DNA from: Anabaena sphaerica FACHB-251
GTDB lineage: Bacteria; Cyanobacteriota; Cyanobacteriia; Cyanobacteriales; Nostocaceae
Direction of reading: 5' to 3'
DNA length: 64,000 nucleotides
Assembly (NCBI RefSeq): GCF_014696825.1
Contig: NZ_JACJQU010000012.1
Coordinates: forward strand, 92,943-156,942
Both the position numbers and the translations under genes were made by a program. Below are positions 56,879 to 64,000 of the stretch, piece after piece. Every line of letters starts with the position of its first letter. The first letter of the stretch is position 1. Under the pieces are notes generated by a model. It worked only from the letters and a program-made list of their open reading frames with translations, did no database searches and had not been told where the DNA came from.

Positions 56879-57787
56879 ATGTCTACCAATTTATCAACAA
56901 AACCCGCTGGTGCGTATGGTGGTGAAGTTAAAGAATTCCTGTGGAACTGGGAAAATCAGCCTTTGCGGGTGGTTTATGAAACCATAGGACAAGGTTCACC
57001 GCTTTTATTGCTTCCCGCTTTTAGCAGCGTTTCCACCAGGGGAGAAGTGGGGGAACTTGCCAAATTACTCGCTGACCATTTTCAAGTTACCGCCTTAGAC
57101 TGGCCGGGTTTTGGTGAAAGTTCACGATTGAGTTTAGATTATAACCCAGCCATATATCAGCAATTTTTGGCAGATTTTGTGGAATCTGTGTTTAATACCC
57201 CAATTATTGTAGTTGCGGCTGGTCATGCTACTGGTTATGTCTTGAAGCTGGCAGTTAAACAGCCAGATGCTTTTTCACAGATTGTTTTAATAGCACCGAC
57301 TTGGCGCGGACCACTGCCGACAATGGGGGCAAATGCCAATATAGCTGCTATGGTAAGGGGGATAGTGCGATCGCCTATTTTCGGTCAAGCACTATACAAG
57401 CTAAACACCGCCCCATCTTTTTTAAGTTGGATGTATAGCCGCCACGTCTTCACCGATACCGCTAAACTTACACCCGACTTCATCGCCGAAAAATGGCAAA
57501 GCACCCAACAACCAAACGCCAGATTTGCATCTGCGGCCTTTGTCACCGGCAATATTGATACTATTCATAGTCAAACAGAGTTTTTGTCCCTAGTACAGTC
57601 CTTATCCGTCCCGCTAATGGCAGTTATAGGCGCATCTAGCCCACCAAAATCACGCCAAGAAATGGACGCTTTAGCAGCATTACCAGGAATTAGCAGTATT
57701 GTAGTTCCCGGTTCCTTGGGACTGCATGAGGAATATCCAGCAGTTGTTTTTGAAGCAATACTACCATTTTTAAGCAAGGTGTGTTAG
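56879..57787 (+). CDS. Alpha/beta hydrolase-fold protein with GHATG elbow
   Basis: 302 aa alpha/beta hydrolase fold: LLLLPAFSSVSTRGE, LDWPGFGESSR and the C-terminal LGLHEEYP (His). The nucleophile elbow reads AAGHATG (Ala117 where Ser is expected), so it may be inactive as a hydrolase or use another residue. Substrate unknown. It ends 44 bp before the CobW gene, with a Zur-box-like site between. Start ATG 56879. Confidence 0.8.
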   Translation: MSTNLSTKPAGAYGGEVKEFLWNWENQPLRVVYETIGQGSPLLLLPAFSSVSTRGEVGELAKLLADHFQVTALDWPGFGESSRLSLDYNPAIYQQFLADFVESVFNTPIIVVAAGHATGYVLKLAVKQPDAFSQIVLIAPTWRGPLPTMGANANIAAMVRGIVRSPIFGQALYKLNTAPSFLSWMYSRHVFTDTAKLTPDFIAEKWQSTQQPNARFASAAFVTGNIDTIHSQTEFLSLVQSLSVPLMAVIGASSPPKSRQEMDALAALPGISSIVVPGSLGLHEEYPAVVFEAILPFLSKVC

Positions 57788-57789
57788 AT

Positions 57790-57804
57790 AGAGAATGATT
57801 ATCA
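57790..57804 (+). promoter_or_regulatory. Candidate Zur box before the CobW gene
   Basis: AGAGAATGATTATCA matches the cyanobacterial Zur box (TGATAATNATTATCA, as I recall it for Anabaena) at 12 of 14 fixed positions. It lies 27 bases before the CobW start, where a repressor could act. Seen by eye; the match to Zur is inference, as Fur boxes are similar. Confidence 0.45.
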
Positions 57805-57831
57805 ACAAATCATCAAAATTGCTTTGAAATT

Positions 57832-58803
57832 ATGATTGCTTCAGAAACATCCACGACTGTGCCTGTAACCGTTTTAACCGGCTATTTAGGAGCAGGAAAA
57901 ACCACCCTCTTAAATCACATCCTCACCTACGAACACGGTAAAAAAGTTGCTGTAATTGTCAATGAATTTGGAGAAGTAGGCATTGATAATCAATTAGTTA
58001 TTGATGCAGATGAAGAAATCTTTGAAATGAACAACGGCTGTATTTGTTGTACAGTTCGTGGTGACTTAATTCGCATCATCGGCAATTTGATGAAACGCCG
58101 GGATAAATTTGACCATTTAGTAATTGAAACTACAGGATTAGCAGACCCTGCACCTGTAATTCAAACGTTCTTTGTTGACGAAGATATGCAAAGTCAACTA
58201 TCACTAGATGCAGTAGTTACAGTTGTAGATGCTAAACATATTTGGCAACATTGGGAAGCAGACGAAGCCCAAGAACAAATTGCATTTGCTGACGTAATTT
58301 TGTTGAATAAAACCGATTTAGTTACACCAGAAAATTTAGAAGAATTAGAAAAACGGATTCGGTCAATGAATGCGATGGCTAAAATTTACCGCACCCGTAA
58401 CTCTGAATTATCAATGGATGCACTTTTAGGAGTACAGGCATTTGACTTAGAACGCGCTTTAGAAATTGACCCTAACTTCTTAGGTGAAGATGCCCATGTA
58501 CATGATGAAAGCGTCTATTCTGTAGCCTTAGTGGAAAAAGGCGCAATAGATGGACAAAAATTAAATGCTTGGATGTCAGAACTACTCAGCACCAAAGGCA
58601 CAGACATCTTCCGCATGAAAGGCATTTTAAATATTGCTGGACAAGATGATCGCTTTGTCTTCCAAGGGGTACACATGATATTTGATGGTAGACCAGATAG
58701 ACCTTGGAAAGCCAATGAAACCCGAAAAAATGAACTTGTATTCATCGGACGAAATCTAGATGAAGCCAAATTAAAACAAGATTTTCTGGCTTGTATCGCG
58801 TAA
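57832..58803 (+). CDS. CobW/COG0523 GTPase, putative metal chaperone
   Basis: 323 aa G3E GTPase. Walker A GYLGAGKTT at residues 17-25, the metal-binding CICC (Cys70, Cys72, Cys73) in NNGCICCTV, Walker B in ETTGLADPAP and NKTD for guanine. The C-terminal CobW_C domain is complete. COG0523 proteins deliver zinc or cobalt to target proteins. A Zur-box-like site upstream and a ZnuA-like gene 1.9 kb downstream favour zinc. Start ATG 57832. Confidence 0.9.
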   Translation: MIASETSTTVPVTVLTGYLGAGKTTLLNHILTYEHGKKVAVIVNEFGEVGIDNQLVIDADEEIFEMNNGCICCTVRGDLIRIIGNLMKRRDKFDHLVIETTGLADPAPVIQTFFVDEDMQSQLSLDAVVTVVDAKHIWQHWEADEAQEQIAFADVILLNKTDLVTPENLEELEKRIRSMNAMAKIYRTRNSELSMDALLGVQAFDLERALEIDPNFLGEDAHVHDESVYSVALVEKGAIDGQKLNAWMSELLSTKGTDIFRMKGILNIAGQDDRFVFQGVHMIFDGRPDRPWKANETRKNELVFIGRNLDEAKLKQDFLACIA

Positions 58804-58839
58804 ATTGAGATGGGAAAGTGGGGATAAAATTCAAAATTA

Positions 58840-58888
58840 GGCGTTGGTGAATAAAAATGGGAAATTCATATTTTAACTCAGCAACGTC
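58840..58888. repeat. Short relative of the 112-bp MITE-like element
   Basis: GGCGTTGGTGAAT and, inverted, GACGTTGCTGAGT bracket a 20-bp AT-rich middle. The ends match the element at 2864-2975. The surrounding 58804-59113 gap also has tctctgcgtctctgtggt and heptameric ccctgtt repeats. Confidence 0.5.
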
Positions 58889-59113
58889 ATTTTCTTTTCT
58901 ATGTGTTCTCTGCGTCTCTGTGGTTAGTAAAAAAAATATTATTGTCCATACATAATATCTATAGGACTCCTATTTGATTATTGAACAAGACTCAGTACAC
59001 ACGGAAAATCTTCTTACCTATTCCCTGTTCCCTGTTCCCTGTTCCCTGCCTCTACGAAAAATATGGCTAACGCCACGCTACGCGGACATAAATCAAATCG
59101 GATCACTATAAAC

Positions 59114-60154
59114 ATGAACTTCACAACTAACAAACCTCAACAATTCACAACTTACTATTCAGGTCAGCTTGCAGATTATGTCACATCTCTAGCTTGGTCA
59201 TCCGCAGGAGGGAAACTTGCGGCCACCTCCGCTGCTGGAGAAGTTGTAATCTGGGAAAATCACGAAATCACCAACTTACAAACAGCTACAGGAAAATCAA
59301 TTGACTGTGTAGCTTTTTCCGCTGATGATCAATATTTAGCCGTTGGTGGACAAGATGGAAAAGTGAAAATATGGCGAGAAGATGAATTAATCACAACTTT
59401 AGAAAATGCTCCCGCTTGGGTGGATAAATTAGCTTGGAATCATACAAATAATCAACTAGCTTTTAGCTTAGGGCGTTACGTTCAAGTATGGGATGCAGAC
59501 ACAGAAGAAATAATTGTTACTCTCAACTTTGAAAATTCATCAATTTTAGGAATTGATTGGCGTAAAGATGGGCAATATTTAGCTATTAGCGGCTATCAGG
59601 GAATAAAAATTTGGAATAGTCAAGATTGGGACGAGGAACCTTATATCCTCGGTACGACTACCGTTAGTGTAGCAATGGCTTGGTCGCCTGACGGTAAATA
59701 TTTAGCTTCTGGAAATATGGATCGTAGCGTCACCGTTTTAGAATGGGGAAACCCCGATCCTTGGGTTATGCGTGGCTTTCCGGGGAAAATTCGTCAGTTA
59801 GCTTGGTCCCAAGTGACAACCGCTACAGGAGCGCCGCTTTTGGCTTCTTCCAGCGTCGAAGGTGTGGTAGTTTGGGAAAAATCAGAGGATGAATCCTTGG
59901 GTTGGGAAGCGCGAATTTTAACCAATCATGTGGATATAATTAATGCGATCGCCTACGCACCCCCAAGCCTGGTTCTCGCTTCTGCTGGTGCTGATGGTTG
60001 GTTATGTTTGTGGAACCAAGATTATGAAATATCGCAAATTCTCACAGGTGTGCGTGGGGGTTTTTCTACCCTAGCTTGGCATCACCAAGGTAAATTTTTA
60101 GCCGCAGGTGGGGAACAAGGAGAGTTCCTGATCTGGTCAAAAACTAATGACTAA
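59114..60154 (+). CDS. WD40 repeat protein
   Basis: About 346 aa of WD40 repeats, probably a full beta propeller (units such as LAVGGQDGKVKIWREDELI, YLASGNMDRSVTVLEW, LVLASAGADGWLCLWNQ). I set the start at ATG 59114 (MNFTTNKPQ). The in-frame ATG at 59063 begins inside a small dispersed repeat (atggctaacgccacgctacgcgg), so that longer N-terminus is not genuine. It follows the CobW gene on the same strand and may be part of the same metal module. Confidence 0.85.
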   Translation: MNFTTNKPQQFTTYYSGQLADYVTSLAWSSAGGKLAATSAAGEVVIWENHEITNLQTATGKSIDCVAFSADDQYLAVGGQDGKVKIWREDELITTLENAPAWVDKLAWNHTNNQLAFSLGRYVQVWDADTEEIIVTLNFENSSILGIDWRKDGQYLAISGYQGIKIWNSQDWDEEPYILGTTTVSVAMAWSPDGKYLASGNMDRSVTVLEWGNPDPWVMRGFPGKIRQLAWSQVTTATGAPLLASSSVEGVVVWEKSEDESLGWEARILTNHVDIINAIAYAPPSLVLASAGADGWLCLWNQDYEISQILTGVRGGFSTLAWHHQGKFLAAGGEQGEFLIWSKTND

Positions 60155-60204
60155 TGTTGAATAATTGGCTATGCTGTATCAGCAGCAGCCTCTAAGGGTG
60201 AACT

Positions 60205-60480
60205 ATGAACATAGCTAAACTGATTTTCCTTGCTTGTCATGTCTTTCTAGCATCTTTGCTGCTGGTAGCTAGTCCAGCGCACGCATCTACTAGATGGCAA
60301 GCTGCACCTACTTCGCAGATGATTGTAGCAACATCTGCACAACCAATGCCCGAATTGACAGCACCAATTTTAACGCAACCAAACCATCAAATTGTTAATC
60401 AAACTGGTTGCGGTTGTAGTGCTTGCGTCCAAGCTAATTTTCATAAGTTGCAAGGTAAATTACCAGCTGCTGGCTTTTAA
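60205..60480 (+). CDS. Small exported peptide with CxCxxC motif
   Basis: 91 aa: signal peptide (LIFLACHVFLASLLLVASPAHA), a polar linker, and the C-terminus TGCGCSACVQANFHKLQGKLP. The Cys triad and the end of the chain match the 130-aa exported protein at 15089-15481. A CxCxxC tail beside a CobW GTPase and a ZnuA-like gene suggests zinc or copper binding in the periplasm or lumen; inference. Start ATG 60205. Confidence 0.6.
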   Translation: MNIAKLIFLACHVFLASLLLVASPAHASTRWQAAPTSQMIVATSAQPMPELTAPILTQPNHQIVNQTGCGCSACVQANFHKLQGKLPAAGF

Positions 60481-60670
60481 TCAAGTTAAAAGGTATGAAA
60501 ATTTTCAGGCACAGCATTACTGTGCCTTTATTAGTGTAGATGTCAATACAGCAGGAGTCAGGAGTAAAACTGGCTTTGTGTATAGGTTTCAATTGAGATT
60601 CTGTACCTCATTGATCTACAATCTGCTGTATACAAAAATATATTTTTTTGATTGTTATTTGATTTTATTT

Positions 60671-61669
60671 ATGGCAGCAAAAATCATATATAAGAATTTA
60701 TTAAATATTGCTTTTTTGGCGATTGTGATGGGATTTTCTGGATGTAAGAATCAAGATGTAAATACTACATACATTCCCTATAATCGGACTGCTAGGATTA
60801 ACAGAAATCTCCCTCAAGTTGTAGCGACTACGAGTGTATTATGTGATTTAACTAAACAAGTTGCTGGAGAAACAATAAATCTTACCTGTCTAATTCCTCC
60901 TGGTTTAGATCCGGGAATTTATCAACCAACACCAGAAGATATCCAAGCTATAGAACAAGCTAATCTTATTTTATATCATGGTTATAATTTTGAACCAGGT
61001 TTAATCAAAGTTATTCAAAATACTCAAAACAATGCGCCCAAAATAGCAGTCGCTCAAAGTGCTGTACCAGAACCAAAAAGATTGCAAAAAAATGGGAGAA
61101 TTTTCACTGAACCACATATTTGGCACAATGTTAAAAACACCATTAAGGTTGTGGAAGTAATTAATAGAAATTTGGGTAAACTATTACCTAAAAAACAAAA
61201 AGAATATAGCCGTAATACCAGCAAATTAACCAAAGAATTAAACGAACTACATAGCTGGATTAAGTCTACACTCGCTACTATTCCTAATAAAAATCGCAAA
61301 TTCCTGACAACCCATGAGGCAATGATTTATTATGTGACAGCTTATGAGCTTCCCTATAAAGCCAGTTTACCCAATATTAGAGATGAAGATAATTTAACAG
61401 ATACAAGAGTGAAAAATTTGGCCCAATATATTCAAGATGCTAAAGTAAAAACACTTTTCGCCGATACAACCATTAACCTGATGTTACTTGAGCCTATTAC
61501 TAAAGAAGCAAATGTGAAACTTTTTTCCAGACAACTTTATATTGATGGACTTGGTGAATTAGGTAGTGATGGAGAAACCTATCAAAAAATGATGGATGCT
61601 AATACACGCAGTATTGCAGAAGGGTTGGGTGGAACTTATTTAAAATTTGCTCCTAACATTGGGAAGTAA
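60671..61669 (+). CDS. ZnuA/MntC-like metal-binding lipoprotein
   Basis: 332 aa, cluster-9 solute-binding protein. Lipoprotein signal MAAKIIYKNLLNIAFLAIVM ending in GFSGC (Cys25). Metal ligands: His149 in FTEPHIWHN, His215 in TTHEAMIYY and Asp292 in LYIDGLGELG. The first ligand normally lies in DPHxYxPTP, but here it reads DPGIYQPTP (Gly82). Zinc or manganese import is the family role; the missing ligand raises doubt. No znuB/znuC here. Start ATG 60671. Confidence 0.85.
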   Translation: MAAKIIYKNLLNIAFLAIVMGFSGCKNQDVNTTYIPYNRTARINRNLPQVVATTSVLCDLTKQVAGETINLTCLIPPGLDPGIYQPTPEDIQAIEQANLILYHGYNFEPGLIKVIQNTQNNAPKIAVAQSAVPEPKRLQKNGRIFTEPHIWHNVKNTIKVVEVINRNLGKLLPKKQKEYSRNTSKLTKELNELHSWIKSTLATIPNKNRKFLTTHEAMIYYVTAYELPYKASLPNIRDEDNLTDTRVKNLAQYIQDAKVKTLFADTTINLMLLEPITKEANVKLFSRQLYIDGLGELGSDGETYQKMMDANTRSIAEGLGGTYLKFAPNIGK

Positions 61670-62256
61670 TCTCCATAGTAGGGTTTGAGCAGTTGTCGAG
61701 TGCTGGTGATACCATTTCTTTATGAGCCTGCGCCGAATTTTTGATATTGTATTTCTTTCTTCGCTTCCTTCGTGTCTTCGTGGTTCGTTTCTTATCTAAT
61801 TGAGTGCATCTTCATACAGAATTGGTATGAGTAGTAATTGAGTAGAAAATTAAAAGTCTAGGCAATCTGCCTTATTAATTTCTCGCCTACACGCCGTCAA
61901 TGAATTCCTACAAAATCGTCGTCAAAATAATGCCCCTGCTATAAAACCGGGCTATATGATGCTGGGAAAGGTTTCAGATGTTTTAATCCACCCTTCCCAG
62001 CAGAATTTTGATTTTTTAAAAAATATATTCAGAGCCTACCCGCCAACCAGTTCTCAATAGTGCAGATGCTTAATAGACATCTGGTGGAAAAGAATGTAGA
62101 GGCGTTCCATGGAACTTCTCTACAAGGGTTCTAGGATACGCAAATTTAATTTCTGGAGATGTCTAATGAGATAGGAAAATAGGAAATGGAGAACTTTTTC
62201 AGGGGGAAGTGTGGTATCCCACACGAAAAAGTTTTCAGATATCCTCTCATCCGTTT
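61670..62256. other. Intergenic region with relics
   Basis: Beyond the possible gene fragment it holds the gtagagacgttcc palindrome (62095-62124) and a partial copy of the aggttgtttga-type repeat (62207-62246, reverse orientation, with gtgtggtatcccacac). There is no intact gene. Confidence 0.5.
61854..62060 (+). pseudogene. Possible gene fragment of unknown origin
   Basis: An open stretch of 68 codons reads KSRQSALLISRLHAVNEFLQ, NRRQNNAPAIKPGYMMLGKV, SDVLIHPSQQNFDFLKNIFR to a TAG at 62058. The composition looks like real protein, but there is no start codon before MM and no family I can name. A GCTGGGAAAGG...CCTTCCCAGC hairpin (61961-62001) lies inside. It could be a relic of a longer gene. 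Confidence 0.3.
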
Positions 62257-63189
62257 CTACTGAGCGGAATTAGTGCTAGTAGAATTGTTAGAGCCAGTAG
62301 AACTACTATTCGACCCACTATTGCTCTGGCCTAAACCTTGAGGTTGAGTGTTTTGAGGTTGAGTGTTTGTAGTAGAGTTATTACTCCCTGTCGGTTGAGC
62401 AGGACTGGTATTAGTCGTGGAGGTATTACCTCTATTCGGTTGAGCAGGACTGGTAATGGTAGTGGAGGTATTACCTCTATTCGGTTGAGCAGGACTGGTA
62501 TTAGTCGTGGAGGTATTACCTCTATTCGGTTGAGCAGGACTGGTAATGGTGGTGGTGGTATTACCTCTGTTTGGTTGAGCAGGACTGGTATTAGTTGGAG
62601 TTGTGGTACTGAGTGACCGAGTGGGGCTAGTCTGCGTTGCACCAGAAGATTGCGGACTGGACTGTTGGGACGGAACAGTAATGTTAATTTGTGGTTGAGA
62701 AGGCGGAGATGGTTCTGTAATCGGCTGTTGTGGAACAGGAACAGGTACAGCCACATCTCTAGTTCTTTCAATTATTGTCGTTTGTGATTGAGGTGATGGA
62801 GAAGCCGCAGGAGATGAATTGGGCGATGGACGGCTCTTATTTGGCACAGGAACCAATACTGGGGTAACATTGTCAACTTCTGCTTCATTCCGCTGGTTAA
62901 AGTACCAAGTTGCTCCTCCTATCAAACTCACAAGAGATGCAAACAAAAGGCCGAATATCCAACCACGAGCCACATTATCATTATCACGGTCTCTTAAATT
63001 TGCTCGCTGATAGCTGCGTTCTGCGCTCCGTCCGTGTACGTAACCATTGTGGTACGGATTAGGTGTAGATGTACCGTTATTAATCTCTTCAGTAGTTTGT
63101 CTTACTTGAGTGTGAGTCTGACCATTACTATCTGTGTAACTATCCTGTCTATATTCACGTTTGCTTTCACTATTGTTTGGATCAATCAT
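62257..63189 (-). CDS. Membrane protein with Ser/Thr/Pro-rich repeats
   Basis: About 310 aa. A charged N-terminal part (DSNGQTHTQVRQTTEE) precedes one membrane helix (GWIFGLLFASLVSLIGGATWYF, about residues 76-97). The C-terminal half is low complexity with five copies of a 15-residue unit (NTSPAQPNRGNTSTT) encoded by near-identical 45-bp repeats, then a Ser/Asn/Gly-rich end. Likely an extended wall- or lumen-facing tail. I prefer ATG 63189; a TTG at 63270 would add 27 residues. Function unknown. Confidence 0.6.
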   Translation of the reverse strand: MIDPNNSESKREYRQDSYTDSNGQTHTQVRQTTEEINNGTSTPNPYHNGYVHGRSAERSYQRANLRDRDNDNVARGWIFGLLFASLVSLIGGATWYFNQRNEAEVDNVTPVLVPVPNKSRPSPNSSPAASPSPQSQTTIIERTRDVAVPVPVPQQPITEPSPPSQPQINITVPSQQSSPQSSGATQTSPTRSLSTTTPTNTSPAQPNRGNTTTTITSPAQPNRGNTSTTNTSPAQPNRGNTSTTITSPAQPNRGNTSTTNTSPAQPTGSNNSTTNTQPQNTQPQGLGQSNSGSNSSSTGSNNSTSTNSAQ

Positions 63190-63538
63190 ATCTGTTGCTT
63201 TCCCTTTATAATCTGAATATTGAAGAACTAAATCTTTGTAAGATTCATGTTTTTGATTGTTTTTAAACAACCCTTTTTATTTATCAGATGCCGTAAGTTA
63301 TTTTTGCTACTAGAAACTGAACTGTTTCAGAATAACCTCTGTGATCGCATAGATGGCTCTCTCTCTAGAAAGGCTTTCAGGCTCTATCATCAGAGGTAAA
63401 AGCAGTATTGTGTTGATTAATTATTTGTAGAATCATGTCAATAAACAGATTTTTGACATCTGACGCACCCTACTAATTTGCCAGTTGCGTAAGTCCTGAG
63501 TTAGTTAAATGTATCCGATCCAAAAAAGCTAACTAATG
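63190..63538. other. Intergenic region with repeat words
   Basis: It holds gacgcaccctactaat and, inverted, aggacttacgcaa (about 63464-63497), the same words as in the gcvH-gcvP spacer. It may include the right end of the broken IS element. No gene is seen. Confidence 0.45.
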
Positions 63539-64000
63539 CTAACAATAGCCAGCTTTTTCTTCCTGCTTCACCCTAGAAGTGTCGGCACTATCTAGTCCAC
63601 AGGCTAACACGGTCAATCTGACCGCTTCTTGTTTTAAGTTCAAGGCAGCATTTAAATCTCTGTCACTCTCAAAGCCACAGCTAATGGCTTACGCCACGCT
63701 GCGCGAACACATTTAAACACTCTTTGAGATAATGAGAGTGATGTTTTCTTCTCTCCACAACTTGAGCAAGTCTTACTACTGGGATAAAATCTGTCCACAA
63801 TTACTAACTTACTGCCATACAGTTGTGTTTTATATTCTAACTGCCTTCTAAATTCATAAAAGCCCATATCGGCAATAGCTTTTGATAATTTACCATTAGC
63901 TAACATCCCGGATACATTCAAATCCTCTATCCCTATAACCGCGTGGTTTTTGCTAATATAGGTGGTGATTTTGTGTAATGTATCTTTTCTGATGTTGGCT
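63539..64000 (-). pseudogene. tnpB: TnpB (IS200/IS605-type) fragment, disrupted, runs off the window
   Basis: Read on the minus strand from the window edge: HAVIGIEDLNVSGMLANG (RuvC acidic motif), YGSKLVIVDRFYPSSKTCSS, then CGEKK and RVFKC, the zinc ribbon. After FKCV, a 26-bp repeat (cgcgcagcgtggcgtaagccattagc) is inserted where one codon is expected; past it, in a new frame, comes CGFESDRDLNAALNLKQEAV and RVKQEEKAGYC to TAG 63541-63539. The net 23 bp breaks the frame. The 5' part is outside the window. TnpB is an RNA-guided nuclease of IS605 elements; this copy cannot be made in full. Confidence 0.8.

Noticed and set aside
59063..59113. Upstream ATG as the start of the WD40 protein
   Set aside because: These codons are a small dispersed repeat found elsewhere in the window, so they are unlikely to be part of the protein.

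Overview
The window is chromosomal DNA of a filamentous, probably heterocyst-forming cyanobacterium (Nostoc/Anabaena/Dolichospermum type). The evidence is its photosynthetic and tetrapyrrole genes (psaK, petF, por, bvdR, cobH, a Psb32-like PSII repair protein), very frequent HIP1 octamers (GCGATCGC), AT-rich intergenic DNA, heptameric short tandem repeats (ggagtca, gggaaca, ggggact, ccaaaat) and several families of small palindromic or MITE-like repeats. No species name can be supported from the sequence alone.

Layout. 1-6.3 kb: a DUF1152 gene, an NlpC/P60 hydrolase gene split by a MITE, a PEP-mutase/isocitrate-lyase family enzyme, murG and two exported proteins of unknown function. 6.3-14.7 kb: a HAD phosphatase, two convergent cytochromes P450, a TPR protein, an FkbM methyltransferase, ruvB and hisF. 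14.7-20.4 kb: a small exported CxCxxC protein, a possible structured RNA in front of dapB, cobH, a Psb32-like gene and a DUF948/YtxH pair. 20.4-27 kb: small membrane proteins, a DUF1350 hydrolase, a response regulator-phosphatase convergent with a STAS protein, an HTH-GrpE fusion, a decayed dps fragment carrying a second copy of the MITE, and sulfiredoxin. 27-33.7 kb: SpoIID, petF, remnants of a group II intron ORF and an IS605-type end, bvdR-map, a decayed duplicate of the map 3' end, an S4 protein and an MDR oxidoreductase. 33.7-35.8 kb: a two-gene Septu-like (PtuA ATPase/PtuB HNH nuclease) defence system, followed by an AhpD-like protein. 36.3-41.5 kb: an exported papain-like protease with a chagasin-type inhibitor just downstream, a pentapeptide protein and por. 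41.5-49.2 kb is accessory: two TPR lipoproteins, sugar-nucleotide and glycosyltransferase genes, a frameshifted antitoxin, a GxxExxY protein, a 79-bp tandem repeat array and a Gly/Ala-rich membrane protein followed by a small acidic protein. 49.2-54.3 kb: the glycine cleavage genes gcvT-gcvH-gcvP. 54.4-64 kb: a lumenal pentapeptide protein, DUF760, tRNA-Ala(GGC), psaK, SufE, and a probable zinc-homeostasis neighbourhood (Zur-box-like site, CobW GTPase, WD40 protein, exported CxCxxC peptide, ZnuA-like lipoprotein). The window ends in a broken tnpB.

Most of the window is housekeeping DNA. The points that stand out are: the Septu-like pair; the protease/inhibitor pair; the two CxCxxC exported peptides, one beside metal genes; a MITE whose in silico excision (with one TA) restores an NlpC/P60 reading frame exactly; several roughly 20-26-bp repeats inserted in genes and in other repeats; and a branched RNA-like fold upstream of dapB. 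No reverse transcriptase, CRISPR array or prophage was seen.
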